From JAIRTY01 sp050257395 (GTDB lineage Bacteria; Actinomycetota; Actinomycetes; Streptosporangiales; Streptosporangiaceae): a stretch of DNA of 28,897 nucleotides. The DNA lies in NCBI GenBank assembly GCA_050257395.1, contig JBLMWU010000328.1, forward strand, positions 1 through 28,897, in the 5' to 3' direction. Positions 10,173 through 17,389 of the stretch are shown piece after piece; position 1 is the stretch's first letter, and each line of letters opens with the position of its first letter. Position numbers and translations under genes: made by a program. The notes below the pieces were generated by a model. That model saw only the letters and a list, made by a program, of their open reading frames with translations. It did not search any database and was not told where the DNA came from.

Positions 10173-10209
10173 GCTTGCAAGGAACTTGCAGGCACTCGCC
10201 GGCAGTATC
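10173..10209 (+). promoter_or_regulatory. Shared TGCAAGGAA-type motif, tal copy
   Basis: CTTGCAAGGAACTTGCAGG is followed 17 nt after GGAAC by CAGTATCGG. It differs from the sdh/acn copy at only a few positions across the whole 37-nt layout. The tal ATG is 170-200 nt downstream, so a long leader would follow if this is the promoter. Confidence 0.65.
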
Positions 10210-10378
10210 GGATCTGATGACCGGGCGGCTGCCGGTGCTACCGGCAGGCGCCGTGGGCTTGCTCCGGGACGAACGGTGCGTTGCCGCCTTGAGGTCCGGC
10301 AGAGCCCGGGCGACATGGGCAGCCGGGCATCCATCCGGTGGCGGCGCCGGGCCCGGGCGGAGGCGAGGAGGGCAGACA

Positions 10379-11464
10379 ATGAACCCCGCGCAGAAACTGC
10401 ACCAGGCCGGGCAGAGCCTGTGGCTGGACTCGATCAGCCGACGCCTGCTCACCTCCGGGACCCTGGCCCGCTACATCGCGGATCTTGCGGTGACCGGGCT
10501 GACCTCGAACCCGACCATCCTTGGGCATGCGATGGCCGCCAGTACCGACTACGACGACTCGCTGCGCCGGCAGGTGGCGGCCGGGGCGACCGGCCCGCAG
10601 GAACTGGTCTACGCGGTGGCGATGGAGGACCTGACCGCCGCCGCTGACCTGTTCCGCCCCGCCTGGGAGGCCACCGGCGGCGTGGACGGCTACGTATCGG
10701 TGGAGGTGCCGCCGGGCCTGGCCTACGAGCCACAGCAGAGCATCGAGGCCGCCCGGCGACTGCACCAGCAGGCCAGCCGGCCGAACCTGCTGGTCAAGAT
10801 CCCCGGCACGCCGCCCGGCCTGACCGCACTGGAGCAGCTGATCAGCGAGGGAGTCGGGATCAACGTCACGCTGCTGTTCTCTGACAGCCACTACCTGCGC
10901 ACCGCCGACGCCTACCTGCGCGGACTGGAACGCCGCGCCGCGGAGGGCCTGCCACTGGATGTGCCGTCGGTCGCGTCGCTGTTCGTATCCCGCTGGGACA
11001 AGGCCGCCGACCCACTGCTGCCCGCATCCCTGCACGGCCGGCTCGGTCTGGCGGTAACCCAGAAGGCGTATGCCTCCCACCGCTCGCTGCAGGAAAGCGC
11101 CCGGTGGAAGGCGCTGCAAGCCGCCGGGGCAAAGCCGCAGCGGCTGCTATGGGCATCCACCTCGACTAAGGATCCGGCCTTCCCCGACACCTACTACCTG
11201 GGCAAGCTCGCCGCCCCGGACACCATCGACACCGTGCCCGAGAAGACGCTGCTGGCCTTCGCCGACCACGGCGGCTCCGTGGAGCTGATGCGCCCCGACT
11301 ACGCGGCGGCTGAGAAATGCCTGGCCGAGATCGCCGCCTGCCGAGTCGACCTGGACGCGCTGGCCGAATCGCTGCAGCGGGAAGGCGCCCGGGCGTTCGA
11401 AGCCGACTGGGCCGCGCTACTGGAGGCGATCTCCGCCAAAGCCAGCCGGCTGGCGGCAAGCTGA
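10379..11464 (+). CDS. tal: Transaldolase
   Basis: A 361-residue (beta/alpha)8 enzyme transferring dihydroxyacetone units between sugar phosphates in the pentose phosphate pathway. It begins MNPAQKLHQAGQSLWLDSIS and contains the signature TGLTSNPTI; the Schiff-base lysine is K140 in NLLVKIPGTP. Length and N-terminus match the mycobacterial/streptomycete long transaldolase group. The ATG at 10379-10381 follows GAGGAGG. It forms a functional pair with the divergent tkt and carries the shared promoter motif upstream. Downstream, a weak stem CCGCAG/CTGCGG lies in the 155-nt gap before the convergent Rieske gene. Confidence 0.95.
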   Translation: MNPAQKLHQAGQSLWLDSISRRLLTSGTLARYIADLAVTGLTSNPTILGHAMAASTDYDDSLRRQVAAGATGPQELVYAVAMEDLTAAADLFRPAWEATGGVDGYVSVEVPPGLAYEPQQSIEAARRLHQQASRPNLLVKIPGTPPGLTALEQLISEGVGINVTLLFSDSHYLRTADAYLRGLERRAAEGLPLDVPSVASLFVSRWDKAADPLLPASLHGRLGLAVTQKAYASHRSLQESARWKALQAAGAKPQRLLWASTSTKDPAFPDTYYLGKLAAPDTIDTVPEKTLLAFADHGGSVELMRPDYAAAEKCLAEIAACRVDLDALAESLQREGARAFEADWAALLEAISAKASRLAAS

Positions 11465-11619
11465 GCGTGTCCTGCAGGTTATGGTCCGGCCGCAGCCTGC
11501 GTACCTGCGGGGCCAGCGACATTCCGCCGAGGCCCCTCGCTCCACCACACATCACCCCAGCCCAATTCCGGAGCACAGATCCGGGGCGGTGTCAGCGCGC
11601 GGGCACCAGCCCTGCCGCT

Positions 11620-11971
11620 TTATCCCGCCGGGCTGTCCCCGCTCGCCTCCAGCCGCACGAATACATCCCCGCCGCCGGTGCGGACCCCGAAAACGGCGAC
11701 CGGCCGGGTCGCCGGGGGCGAGAGCACCTGGCCGGTCGCCAGGTCGAAGCGGGAACCGTGCAGCCAGCACTCGATCGTGCCGTCCACCACCTCACCCTCC
11801 GACAGCGGCACCGACTCGTGGGTGCACTCATCGCGCAGGCGCGTACACCACGCCACCGGCGTGCACCAGGCACACTGGGCACTCCCCGAGATCCACATGC
11901 ACTGGGTTGTCCTTGCCGTGTTCGGCCAGGCTGCATACCCGCACCCATCCGCCTGTCTCCGGCGCGCTCAA
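11620..11971 (-). pseudogene. Rieske [2Fe-2S] ferredoxin, single-base frameshift
   Basis: Two adjoining frames together give a ~116-residue Rieske ferredoxin of the dioxygenase-ferredoxin kind. The N-terminal part (SAPETGGWVRVCSLAEHGK... AGGVVYA) is in one frame, and the cluster-binding part CTHESVPLSEGEVVDGT followed by CWLHGSRFD is in another. Removing one of the two G bases at 11838-11839 (plus strand) restores VYALRDECTHES, exactly the family consensus, so this is a +1 insertion and not chance. Both CxH and CxxH ligand pairs are intact downstream. The start is probably TTG at 11969-11971, with GAAGGAGG six nt upstream. It is either a recent pseudogene or a base-calling error. The flavin reductase at 15.7 kb would be a natural electron donor if the protein works. 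Confidence 0.8.
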
Positions 11972-12020
11972 CTGACGCCTCCTTCCCGGCAGCCACCGAG
12001 TCCTGTGCCTGCTACGAACA

Positions 12021-12043
12021 TTTATACTACTGATTTCAATTAA
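12021..12043 (-). promoter_or_regulatory. AT-rich promoter region of the Rieske gene
   Basis: A short AT island in otherwise GC-rich DNA reads, on the minus strand, TTTAATTGAAATCAG then TAGTATAAA. TATAAA at 12021-12026 is a plausible -10 about 50 nt upstream of the proposed TTG start. No good -35 is seen. Confidence 0.35.
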
Positions 12044-12280
12044 ATGACGCCACCGCTTGCTCTCGCCGGCCAACACAAGGCGCGGGACGGGATAGGCATA
12101 CCGCAGCAGGGGAAACACCCAAATTCGTGCTCCCGTGGGCGGGAGATCGCACTCTGGGCCAGCAACCTGCGCAGAACCCTGCGTCTAGCCGCGCCTGGGC
12201 CGGCGCCCGGCGAGACAAGCCGGAATCCGGCCACCGGCCTGGCCGTCCGAACTCAGCGCGCGCAGCGCACGACCGGTGCC

Positions 12281-12310
12281 TTGACGCCCTAGCCTGCTAA
12301 TTAATACAAT
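12281..12310 (+). promoter_or_regulatory. Housekeeping-type promoter for the hemerythrin-DUF2249 gene
   Basis: TTGACG (12281-12286), an 18-nt spacer and TACAAT (12305-12310) match the major sigma consensus at 5 of 6 positions in each box. The expected transcript start near 12317 leaves a leader of about 33 nt with GGAGG before the ATG at 12350. The rest of the 11972-12349 intergenic region shows no gene. Confidence 0.65.
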
Positions 12311-12349
12311 AGAACTTGTTTAAAGCGTGATGTGAGGTGGAGGCTAACG

Positions 12350-13084
12350 ATGACGATCAGTCCGGCATTCAGTCATTCCTCACTGCAGCCAGTGGGAGCT
12401 GCGCTGGCCAGCCAGCCTCCCGGCTTGGCCGACGAGCACGACCAGCTGCTGCGGCAGGTGGCGGTCCGCGCCGAAGAGCTGATGGCTGCCGCCGCCGGCG
12501 GCCGCTGGCCCGCCCGGGAACTGAGCGCGCTGGTTGGCTATCTTCGCGCCGAAATCCTGCGGCAGGTCACCGACGAGGAAATATTGCTGTTTCCTGCTTG
12601 CGGAACGCCCTCGGGACGTGAGCATCTGGCCCGCGACCATGCCCGGCTGCGGGCCGGCGTCGAGGTGCTGGAACAGGCCGCCGGCAACGGCGGGAGATCG
12701 CCCGCGATGCTGGCCAGCGCGGTCAGGGATCTCCTGCGGCAGCTTGAGGCCCATCTGGCCGCCGAGGAGGCGATCCTGGCGGCTTCTGGTCAGCGCGGCG
12801 GCGCGCCGGCGACAACCACGCTCGGCGCGCGCCCGCATGAGTGGTATTCGCTGACCGAAGGCGCGGTCATCGACCTGGACGCGCTGCCACAACGCCAGGC
12901 TGTGGCTGCTGCTGTGCAGCGGCTGCTGCGGCTTGGCCCGGGCGAGCAGGTTGAACTGCGGTCCGGTAGCGATCCGTTCCTGGTCTGGCGGCGGATCGAT
13001 GAGCTCGCGCCGGGCCGTTGCCGCTTCGCCTACCTGGAGGACGGCCCCGGTCGCTGGCGGGTGCAGGTCACCCGGCGCGAATAG
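12350..13084 (+). CDS. Hemerythrin-like domain protein with C-terminal DUF2249
   Basis: A 244-residue two-domain protein. Residues ~25-145 form an HHE-type four-helix bundle: H30 (ADEHDQLL), E76/E77 (TDEEILLFPA), H97 (ARDHARLR), and H135 with E139/E140 (EAHLAAEE). These are the usual non-haem di-iron ligands, except that position 72, where a His (LPHxxxEE) is expected, is Gln (RQVTDEE). Residues ~173-244 match DUF2249 (VIDLDALPQRQ ... DPFLVWRRIDELAPG), a small TusA-like domain often seen beside hemerythrins in nitrosative and oxidative stress proteins. GGAGG precedes the ATG. O2, NO or iron handling is the likely role; the ligand is not shown by sequence. Confidence 0.82.
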   Translation: MTISPAFSHSSLQPVGAALASQPPGLADEHDQLLRQVAVRAEELMAAAAGGRWPARELSALVGYLRAEILRQVTDEEILLFPACGTPSGREHLARDHARLRAGVEVLEQAAGNGGRSPAMLASAVRDLLRQLEAHLAAEEAILAASGQRGGAPATTTLGARPHEWYSLTEGAVIDLDALPQRQAVAAAVQRLLRLGPGEQVELRSGSDPFLVWRRIDELAPGRCRFAYLEDGPGRWRVQVTRRE

Positions 13085-13110
13085 CCGCGACCGCACGAGC
13101 GCGGCAGCCT

Positions 13111-13158
13111 TGCCTGGCAAAGCCAGGCACAGTCGGCCCGCTGGAGATTCCAGCGGGC
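13111..13158. terminator. Two tandem perfect hairpins
   Basis: TGCCTGGC-AAA-GCCAGGCA (13111-13129) is followed 6 nt later by GCCCGCTGGA-GAT-TCCAGCGGGC (13136-13158): perfect 8-bp and 10-bp stems with 3-nt loops. They sit between the hemerythrin-DUF2249 stop and the Dps-like start. They could terminate or attenuate transcription, or stabilise the mRNA; there is no T tract. Confidence 0.6.
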
Positions 13159-13179
13159 GACCATTGCAGGGAGGCGGTC

Positions 13180-13707
13180 ATGGCAATCACGGCACGGACC
13201 GCGGAGATAACCCGGGAGGGCACACTGGCCAGCGGCACAACCGGCGAATTGCAGCAGGAACTTCGCGACCTGCTGTGCCTCGCTGTCGCCGGTGACCACA
13301 TCCGCTGGGTACTGGCCGGCGAGGGAACGGCCGAGCTTGCCAGGTGGCTGCACGAAGCCGAAGGGCAGTGGCGAACCTGGGCTGACCTTGTCGCCGGCAG
13401 TCTCGTGGCACGTGGAGTAGCACCAGACGGGCGGGTGCGGTCGCTGGCGAAAGATGTTCCCCTGAACTGGGTTCCCCCCGGCTGGCTCAGCCGCGATGAG
13501 GCGTGGCAGCTCATGACCGGCCGGCTGACGAAAGTCTGTGAGTGGGCCGCATACCGCCGGTCACAAGCCGCCGAGCCGGGCACACAGCGGCTCCTGGACA
13601 CCGTGTGCGCTGGCATGCAGGCGCAGTTGGCACGCCTTGCGGCAATCCCACGGAGCCACCCCCGCAGCCACCCGGTACGCCGGCGTAACCGCCAGCCAGC
13701 CCACTAG
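13180..13707 (+). CDS. Dps/ferritin-like protein with atypical ferroxidase site
   Basis: A 175-residue helical protein whose first 90 residues follow the Dps pattern: LQQELRDLLCLAVAGDHIRW, then RWLHEAEGQWRTWADLVAGS and LVARGVAPDGRV, which mirror LxDLLxLxLxxHWxxxG, LHEx...DxIAER and ALG of Dps. H40, H58 and D69 may correspond to iron ligands, but the Glu of the D-x3-E pair is G73, so ferroxidase activity would be impaired or changed. The Arg/His-rich tail (SHPRSHPVRRRNR) could bind DNA. GGGAGG lies just upstream of the ATG. It is downstream of the hemerythrin gene and separated by two hairpins. Family assignment is by pattern only; it could instead be another ferritin-like subfamily. Confidence 0.55.
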   Translation: MAITARTAEITREGTLASGTTGELQQELRDLLCLAVAGDHIRWVLAGEGTAELARWLHEAEGQWRTWADLVAGSLVARGVAPDGRVRSLAKDVPLNWVPPGWLSRDEAWQLMTGRLTKVCEWAAYRRSQAAEPGTQRLLDTVCAGMQAQLARLAAIPRSHPRSHPVRRRNRQPAH

Positions 13708-13888
13708 GCGCAAGCCGGTCATCATCCAGGGCTGCTCCCGGCACGGCCCAGCGCCCCGGAGCGGCCCTGCACCCGCGTGCGAATGTGCTCGCGGCAAACG
13801 GCGCCAGCCTGTGCTCTGCCGGCGAAGGGCACCACGTGCCGATGGTGACCAGGCCCCGTGCCCGGTCAGCCGAGCATTGAGGCGGCTG

Positions 13889-14224
13889 TCAGTGCCGTTC
13901 TTCGTCAAGTGCGTGCAAGGCCACCGTGGAGTGCGCGAAGGCGCCGCCCGCGCGCATTTCGGCGGCAACCCAGATGGCTTCCATGATCTCCTGGTCGCTC
14001 GCGCCGAACCGGCGGGCGAGCCTGGTGTGGCCCCTGATGCAATAAGGGCACTGGGTGACGTGCGCGACGGCCACGGCGATCAACTGTTTGGTCCTGCCGG
14101 GCAGCGCGCCGTCGGCGAACACCTGACGGCTGAACGCGTCGAATGCCTCGTGGATGGCCGGGGCGAGCTCACGGCGGCGATCACCTATCTCAGGGGTAGC
14201 AGGCGGATAGACCACGCTGGTCAT
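13889..14224 (-). CDS. Carboxymuconolactone decarboxylase / AhpD-family protein
   Basis: A 111-residue single-domain AhpD-fold protein with C59/C62 and H66 in TQCPYCIRGHTRLA, the CxxC-x3-H redox centre, followed by the typical GASDQEIMEAIWVAAEMRAGGA helix. It is likely a trimer- or hexamer-forming thiol peroxidase or disulfide reductase of unknown physiological substrate. The ATG at 14222-14224 is preceded by GAGGAAGGAA; an upstream ATG would add ten basic residues and is less likely. It is convergent with the Dps-like gene. The 181 nt between their 3' ends contain no gene. Confidence 0.85.
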   Translation of the reverse strand: MTSVVYPPATPEIGDRRRELAPAIHEAFDAFSRQVFADGALPGRTKQLIAVAVAHVTQCPYCIRGHTRLARRFGASDQEIMEAIWVAAEMRAGGAFAHSTVALHALDEERH

Positions 14225-14702
14225 GACCAGATTCCTTCCTCGCCGCGGCAATGACGGCTGGAGCCTGCCGGAACTCGTGGCTCCGGTCTCACAGCGTCAG
14301 CATGCCCGGGCGAGGTTGCAGATTGCCTGCACACCCTCTGAGCGCCGGAATTCTCGCGAGAGTTACCTTGTTAAAAACGATTGAGTTGAGGAAAATAGTC
14401 CTGCGATCCGGTTCAGCGATCCGGAGCGGCTGGGACAGGCGGCATCACGCGGCGTCCTGGCCTCCCGCTCGCGCTGACCTCGCCTTGAAAGGTCGTGCGC
14501 CATGGCTGTACCCCGTGGGCAGATCCGCGTGCATCGCTACGTCTCAGGCTGGTGCGGAACTGCCCTGCACGATCGCTGCAAGGGCAGCTATGCCGGTACT
14601 GCCTGCTGCTGCTCGTGTCATCGGCAGGCCGTCCCCGGGACGGGAATCACTAGAACCACCGCTCCGTCCTGCGGATCCGGGACATAAGGCGGGGCGACGA
14701 AC
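14225..14702. other. Intergenic region between AhpD-like gene and alkA
   Basis: A 478-nt region without a convincing gene. It has an AT-rich patch near 14360-14400 containing TTGTTA, a 17-nt spacer and GAAAAT (14368-14396), a possible rightward promoter far upstream of alkA, and an 8-bp palindrome CTCGCGAG just before it. CCGTCCC-C-GGGACGG at 14629-14643 is a 7-bp inverted repeat 60 nt upstream of alkA and a good operator candidate. Confidence 0.4.
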
Positions 14703-15674
14703 ATGGCTGCCACCAGAGCGGAGCAGACGCGCCAGGCCGGGCAGACGGCCCGACTGGTGATCAATGTCAGCTCACCGTTCCGCCTCGACTACGTGGCATG
14801 GGCGCTGCGCCGCCGGGCGCACAATGAAGTGGACCGCTTCGACGCCGGGTGCTACCGGCGAGTCCTGTGCCTGGCCGGCGAGCCAGCCGAAGTCACCGTC
14901 CGCCAGAATTCCTCCGCCGGTGCGCCTTCGCTGATCGCGGAATTGCGCGGTCTCGCGGGACCGGCCGACCGCACCGCGACGGCAGCGGCCCGCCCGGTCC
15001 TGGAGCGCATGCTAGGCCTCACCGTGGACCTTGGCGGCTTTTACCGGGTCGCCGCCGCGGACGCCCGGCTGAATGCGCTGGCGGCTCGATTCCACGGCAT
15101 GCGCCCGCCATGCTTTCCGACCGTGTTCGAGGCCGTCGTCAACGCCGTCGCCTGCCAGCAACTGTCCCTCGATGTGGGCATCCACCTGCTTAACCGGCTG
15201 GCCCACCGCTTCGGACCCGCCGCGGGCGGGCCAGTGACCCGGTACGGCTTCCCGGCACCGGACCGGCTCGCCGCGGCGGATCCGGCCGAACTTCGCGTCC
15301 TGGGATTCAGCTCGGCAAAGGCCCGCACCATCGTCTGGGTCGCCGGGCAGGTCGCAACCGGGAGGCTGGACCTGGAGGCGCTGCGCTACGCCGGTGATGA
15401 CCAGGCGATGGGCATCCTGCTCGGACTGCCCGGCATCGGCCGCTGGAGCGCCGAATACGTCATGTTGCGGGGCCTGGCTCGCTATCACGTGCTGCCCGGC
15501 GACGATGTTGGCGCCCGCAACAACCTGCGCCGCCGGTTCGGCCTCGCCGGGGACGCAGGTTATGACGCGGTGGCCAGGCTGTCGCGCCGCTGGCAGCCGT
15601 ATGCCGGGCTGGTGTACTTCCACCTGCTGCTTGACGCACTGGACGCCCGCGGCTGCCTGAGGGAGGACGGGTGA
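14703..15674 (+). CDS. alkA: DNA-3-methyladenine glycosylase II (AlkA-type, HhH-GPD)
   Basis: A 323-residue monofunctional glycosylase that removes alkylated purines from DNA. The C-terminal half holds the helix-hairpin-helix LLGLPGIGRWSAEYVML and the catalytic Asp in LPGDDVGARNN (D268, second Asp, by analogy with E. coli AlkA). The middle region FPTVFEAVVNAVACQQLSLDVG is the standard HhH-GPD entry helix, and the ~120-residue N-terminal domain matches the AlkA N-domain in size. GCGGGGCGACGA precedes the ATG without a strong ribosome site. Its stop overlaps the start of the flavin reductase gene (TGATG), so it heads a three-gene coupled operon. Confidence 0.9.
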   Translation: MAATRAEQTRQAGQTARLVINVSSPFRLDYVAWALRRRAHNEVDRFDAGCYRRVLCLAGEPAEVTVRQNSSAGAPSLIAELRGLAGPADRTATAAARPVLERMLGLTVDLGGFYRVAAADARLNALAARFHGMRPPCFPTVFEAVVNAVACQQLSLDVGIHLLNRLAHRFGPAAGGPVTRYGFPAPDRLAAADPAELRVLGFSSAKARTIVWVAGQVATGRLDLEALRYAGDDQAMGILLGLPGIGRWSAEYVMLRGLARYHVLPGDDVGARNNLRRRFGLAGDAGYDAVARLSRRWQPYAGLVYFHLLLDALDARGCLREDG

Positions 15675-16435
15675 TGGCAGAAGATGCCGAGTTTACGGTG
15701 GCACGCAAGTACCAGCGGACCCCCGTGATCGCCGAGTTGCTGCTGCGCCCTGCCGGGCCGCAACTGCACTACCAGCCAGGGCAGTACGTGCTGCTCGGCG
15801 ACCCCGACGCTGAGTTCGTGGCCCGCTCCTACTCGATCGCGAATGCGCCGCGCCGTGACGGCCAGATCACCCTGCTGGTCACCCGGGTACCCGGCGGGCA
15901 GGTCTCGTCCTGGGTGCATGACGTGCTGAGCCCTGGTGACCGGGTGCTGCTGTCCGGGCCGTACGGGGCGTTCACCGCCGCGCCCGGTGAGCCCGCCCCG
16001 GTGCTGTTCCTCGCGGGCGGATCCGGTCTGGCCCCCATGCGCGCCCTCGCCGGGGCAGCGCTCCGGGACCGGACGCGCTCCCGGGTCGTTCTGTTCTTCT
16101 CAGCCCGCACGCAGCGGGACCTGATCGACGACCAGCGATTCCGGAACTGGCAGCTCCGCCACCCCGGACGGTTCCGCTACCTGCGCACGCTGACCCGGGC
16201 GGACGGCCCGCCGCCGGCCGGCCGCATCCCGGTGATCCTCGATGTCTGGCTCCCGGACCTGTCCGGCTGGCAGGTCTACATCGCTGGGGCGCCTGGGTTT
16301 GTGACCGCGACCGCAGCGGCCGCCCAGGCTTGCGGAGCCAGGCCCGGGCGGGTGCACACCGAGGAGTTCTTCACCGAGCCGCAGCCGTGGGGAGCGGCGC
16401 GGCAGCCCGCCGCGGTCACAGAGAGCCGATCATGA
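15674..16435 (+). CDS. Ferredoxin-NADP reductase-like FAD/NAD-binding oxidoreductase
   Basis: A 253-residue reductase of the FNR superfamily without its own ferredoxin domain. The FAD-binding beta-barrel carries RSYSIAN at 51-57, the pyrophosphate-binding element GGQVSSWVHD follows, and the NAD(P) domain begins LFLAGGSGLAPMRAL at 111-125. VYIAGAPGFVTA and the C-terminal HTEEFF motif fit oxygenase-reductase members. It transfers electrons from NAD(P)H to a one-electron acceptor such as a ferredoxin. Its start overlaps the alkA stop by 1 nt and its stop overlaps the next start (ATGA). The linked PduO-type adenosyltransferase suggests it might supply cob(I)alamin reduction; an alternative partner is the Rieske ferredoxin at 11.8 kb. 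Confidence 0.85.
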   Translation: MAEDAEFTVARKYQRTPVIAELLLRPAGPQLHYQPGQYVLLGDPDAEFVARSYSIANAPRRDGQITLLVTRVPGGQVSSWVHDVLSPGDRVLLSGPYGAFTAAPGEPAPVLFLAGGSGLAPMRALAGAALRDRTRSRVVLFFSARTQRDLIDDQRFRNWQLRHPGRFRYLRTLTRADGPPPAGRIPVILDVWLPDLSGWQVYIAGAPGFVTATAAAAQACGARPGRVHTEEFFTEPQPWGAARQPAAVTESRS

Positions 16436-16989
16436 GCAGAAGCAGGATCTACACCAAGACCGGGGACGACGGAACCACCGGCCTCCTGTACGGCGGCCGG
16501 GTCTCCAAAGCAGACGAACTGGTCGGCGCTTGTGGCGACATTGACGAGGCCGTCGCCGCGCTCGGCGCAGCCCGCGCCGCCGGTCTGGACCAGCAGCTGT
16601 CGGAAATGGTGCTCCGGCTGCAACGGCAACTCTTCACCGTCGCCGCGGACCTGGCGGCCAGCCCCCGCCAGCGACAGCGCCTGGTCCCAGGGATTTCCCT
16701 GGTCACCGCCGACATGACCGCCAGCATCGAGCAGATCATCGACGCCCTCGTTTCTGAACACCCGCTGCGCCCCGTGTTCGTCGTGCCCGGTGCCACGCAA
16801 TCCGGCGCGCTGCTCGACCTCGGCCGCGCCGTGATCCGCCGCGCCGAGCGCCACACGGTGCAGGCCCGGACTTGCGGCCGGCCGGTCAGCGATGAGGTGC
16901 TGCATTACCTCAACCGGCTCTCGGACTTGCTGTTCGTCCTGGCGCGGCACGCCGCCGGAAGAGCCGGAGAGCCGGCCAGTCACGATTAG
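16432..16989 (+). CDS. pduO: PduO-type cob(I)alamin adenosyltransferase
   Basis: A 185-residue trimeric adenosyltransferase making adenosylcobalamin from cob(I)alamin and ATP. The ATP-binding N-terminus TKTGDDGTTGLLYGGRVSKAD is fully conserved, as are the VIRRAERHTV helix and the C-terminal YLNRLSDLLFVLAR. The start overlaps the upstream reductase stop as ATGA, giving translational coupling. Cobalamin must be reduced to Co(I) before adenosylation, so the reductase neighbour makes functional sense, whereas alkA in the same operon is unusual. Confidence 0.94.
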   Translation: MSRSRIYTKTGDDGTTGLLYGGRVSKADELVGACGDIDEAVAALGAARAAGLDQQLSEMVLRLQRQLFTVAADLAASPRQRQRLVPGISLVTADMTASIEQIIDALVSEHPLRPVFVVPGATQSGALLDLGRAVIRRAERHTVQARTCGRPVSDEVLHYLNRLSDLLFVLARHAAGRAGEPASHD

Positions 16990-17107
16990 CGCCGCCGCTA
17001 TCCCCTGGCTCGCGCCAGCATCGCCCGCGGCTACCTGGGGACCACGCCGGGGAACCCGGCACAAGCGAAGGCAGGCATAGCTGACGAAGATGAGGGAGGA
17101 AGAGGAT

Positions 17108-17335
17108 ATGACGAACACCGATCAGCATCTGGCAGGACGAACTCAACCTGCCGCCGCTCCCCCGCCGACCCAGGCACCCTCTCCGGCTGTCTCCGGCGGT
17201 ACCCGGGACCGCGGGGACCCCGCCTGCTGGGCCTGTCTGGTCTGCCAGGAGTGCGGGGCCGTCATCAGCGAGGGCCACCGCGCCGGATGCTCTGAGGCCT
17301 CACAGCCGGCCGGTCCGCTGCGGACCGGTGCGTGA
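17108..17335 (+). CDS. Small Cys-rich protein, unknown function
   Basis: A 75-residue protein. The first half is Pro/Ala-rich and probably disordered. The second half holds CWACLVCQECG, four cysteines each two residues apart (CxxCxxCxxC), followed by H and C in EGHRAGCSE. This could bind zinc or an Fe-S cluster. The ATG at 17108 has GGAGGAAGAGG directly upstream; an upstream in-frame ATG at 17090 would place that site inside the gene and is less likely. It is not assignable to a named family. Confidence 0.6.
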   Translation: MTNTDQHLAGRTQPAAAPPPTQAPSPAVSGGTRDRGDPACWACLVCQECGAVISEGHRAGCSEASQPAGPLRTGA

Positions 17336-17389
17336 CCATTCGGCGTCCCAGGCGGCCAGCCGGCGCCGGGCCTGAGCGTGGCGGGCGCA

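Larger units (their letters stand above)
10018..10378. promoter_or_regulatory. Divergent control region between tkt and tal
   Basis: A 361-nt non-coding region. On the tal side it has a full copy of the shared TGCAAGGAA motif and a DosR-like palindrome (both listed separately). On the tkt side there are only partial matches on the minus strand: CTGCAAGG at 10076-10083 and GCAAGGTGCAGG at 10053-10064. No coding frame in it is convincing. Confidence 0.55.

Noticed and set aside
14576..14583. CTGCAAGG upstream of alkA as a fourth shared promoter motif
   Set aside because: Only the first half-site is present; no TGCAGG half or CAGYAT element follows at the conserved distance.
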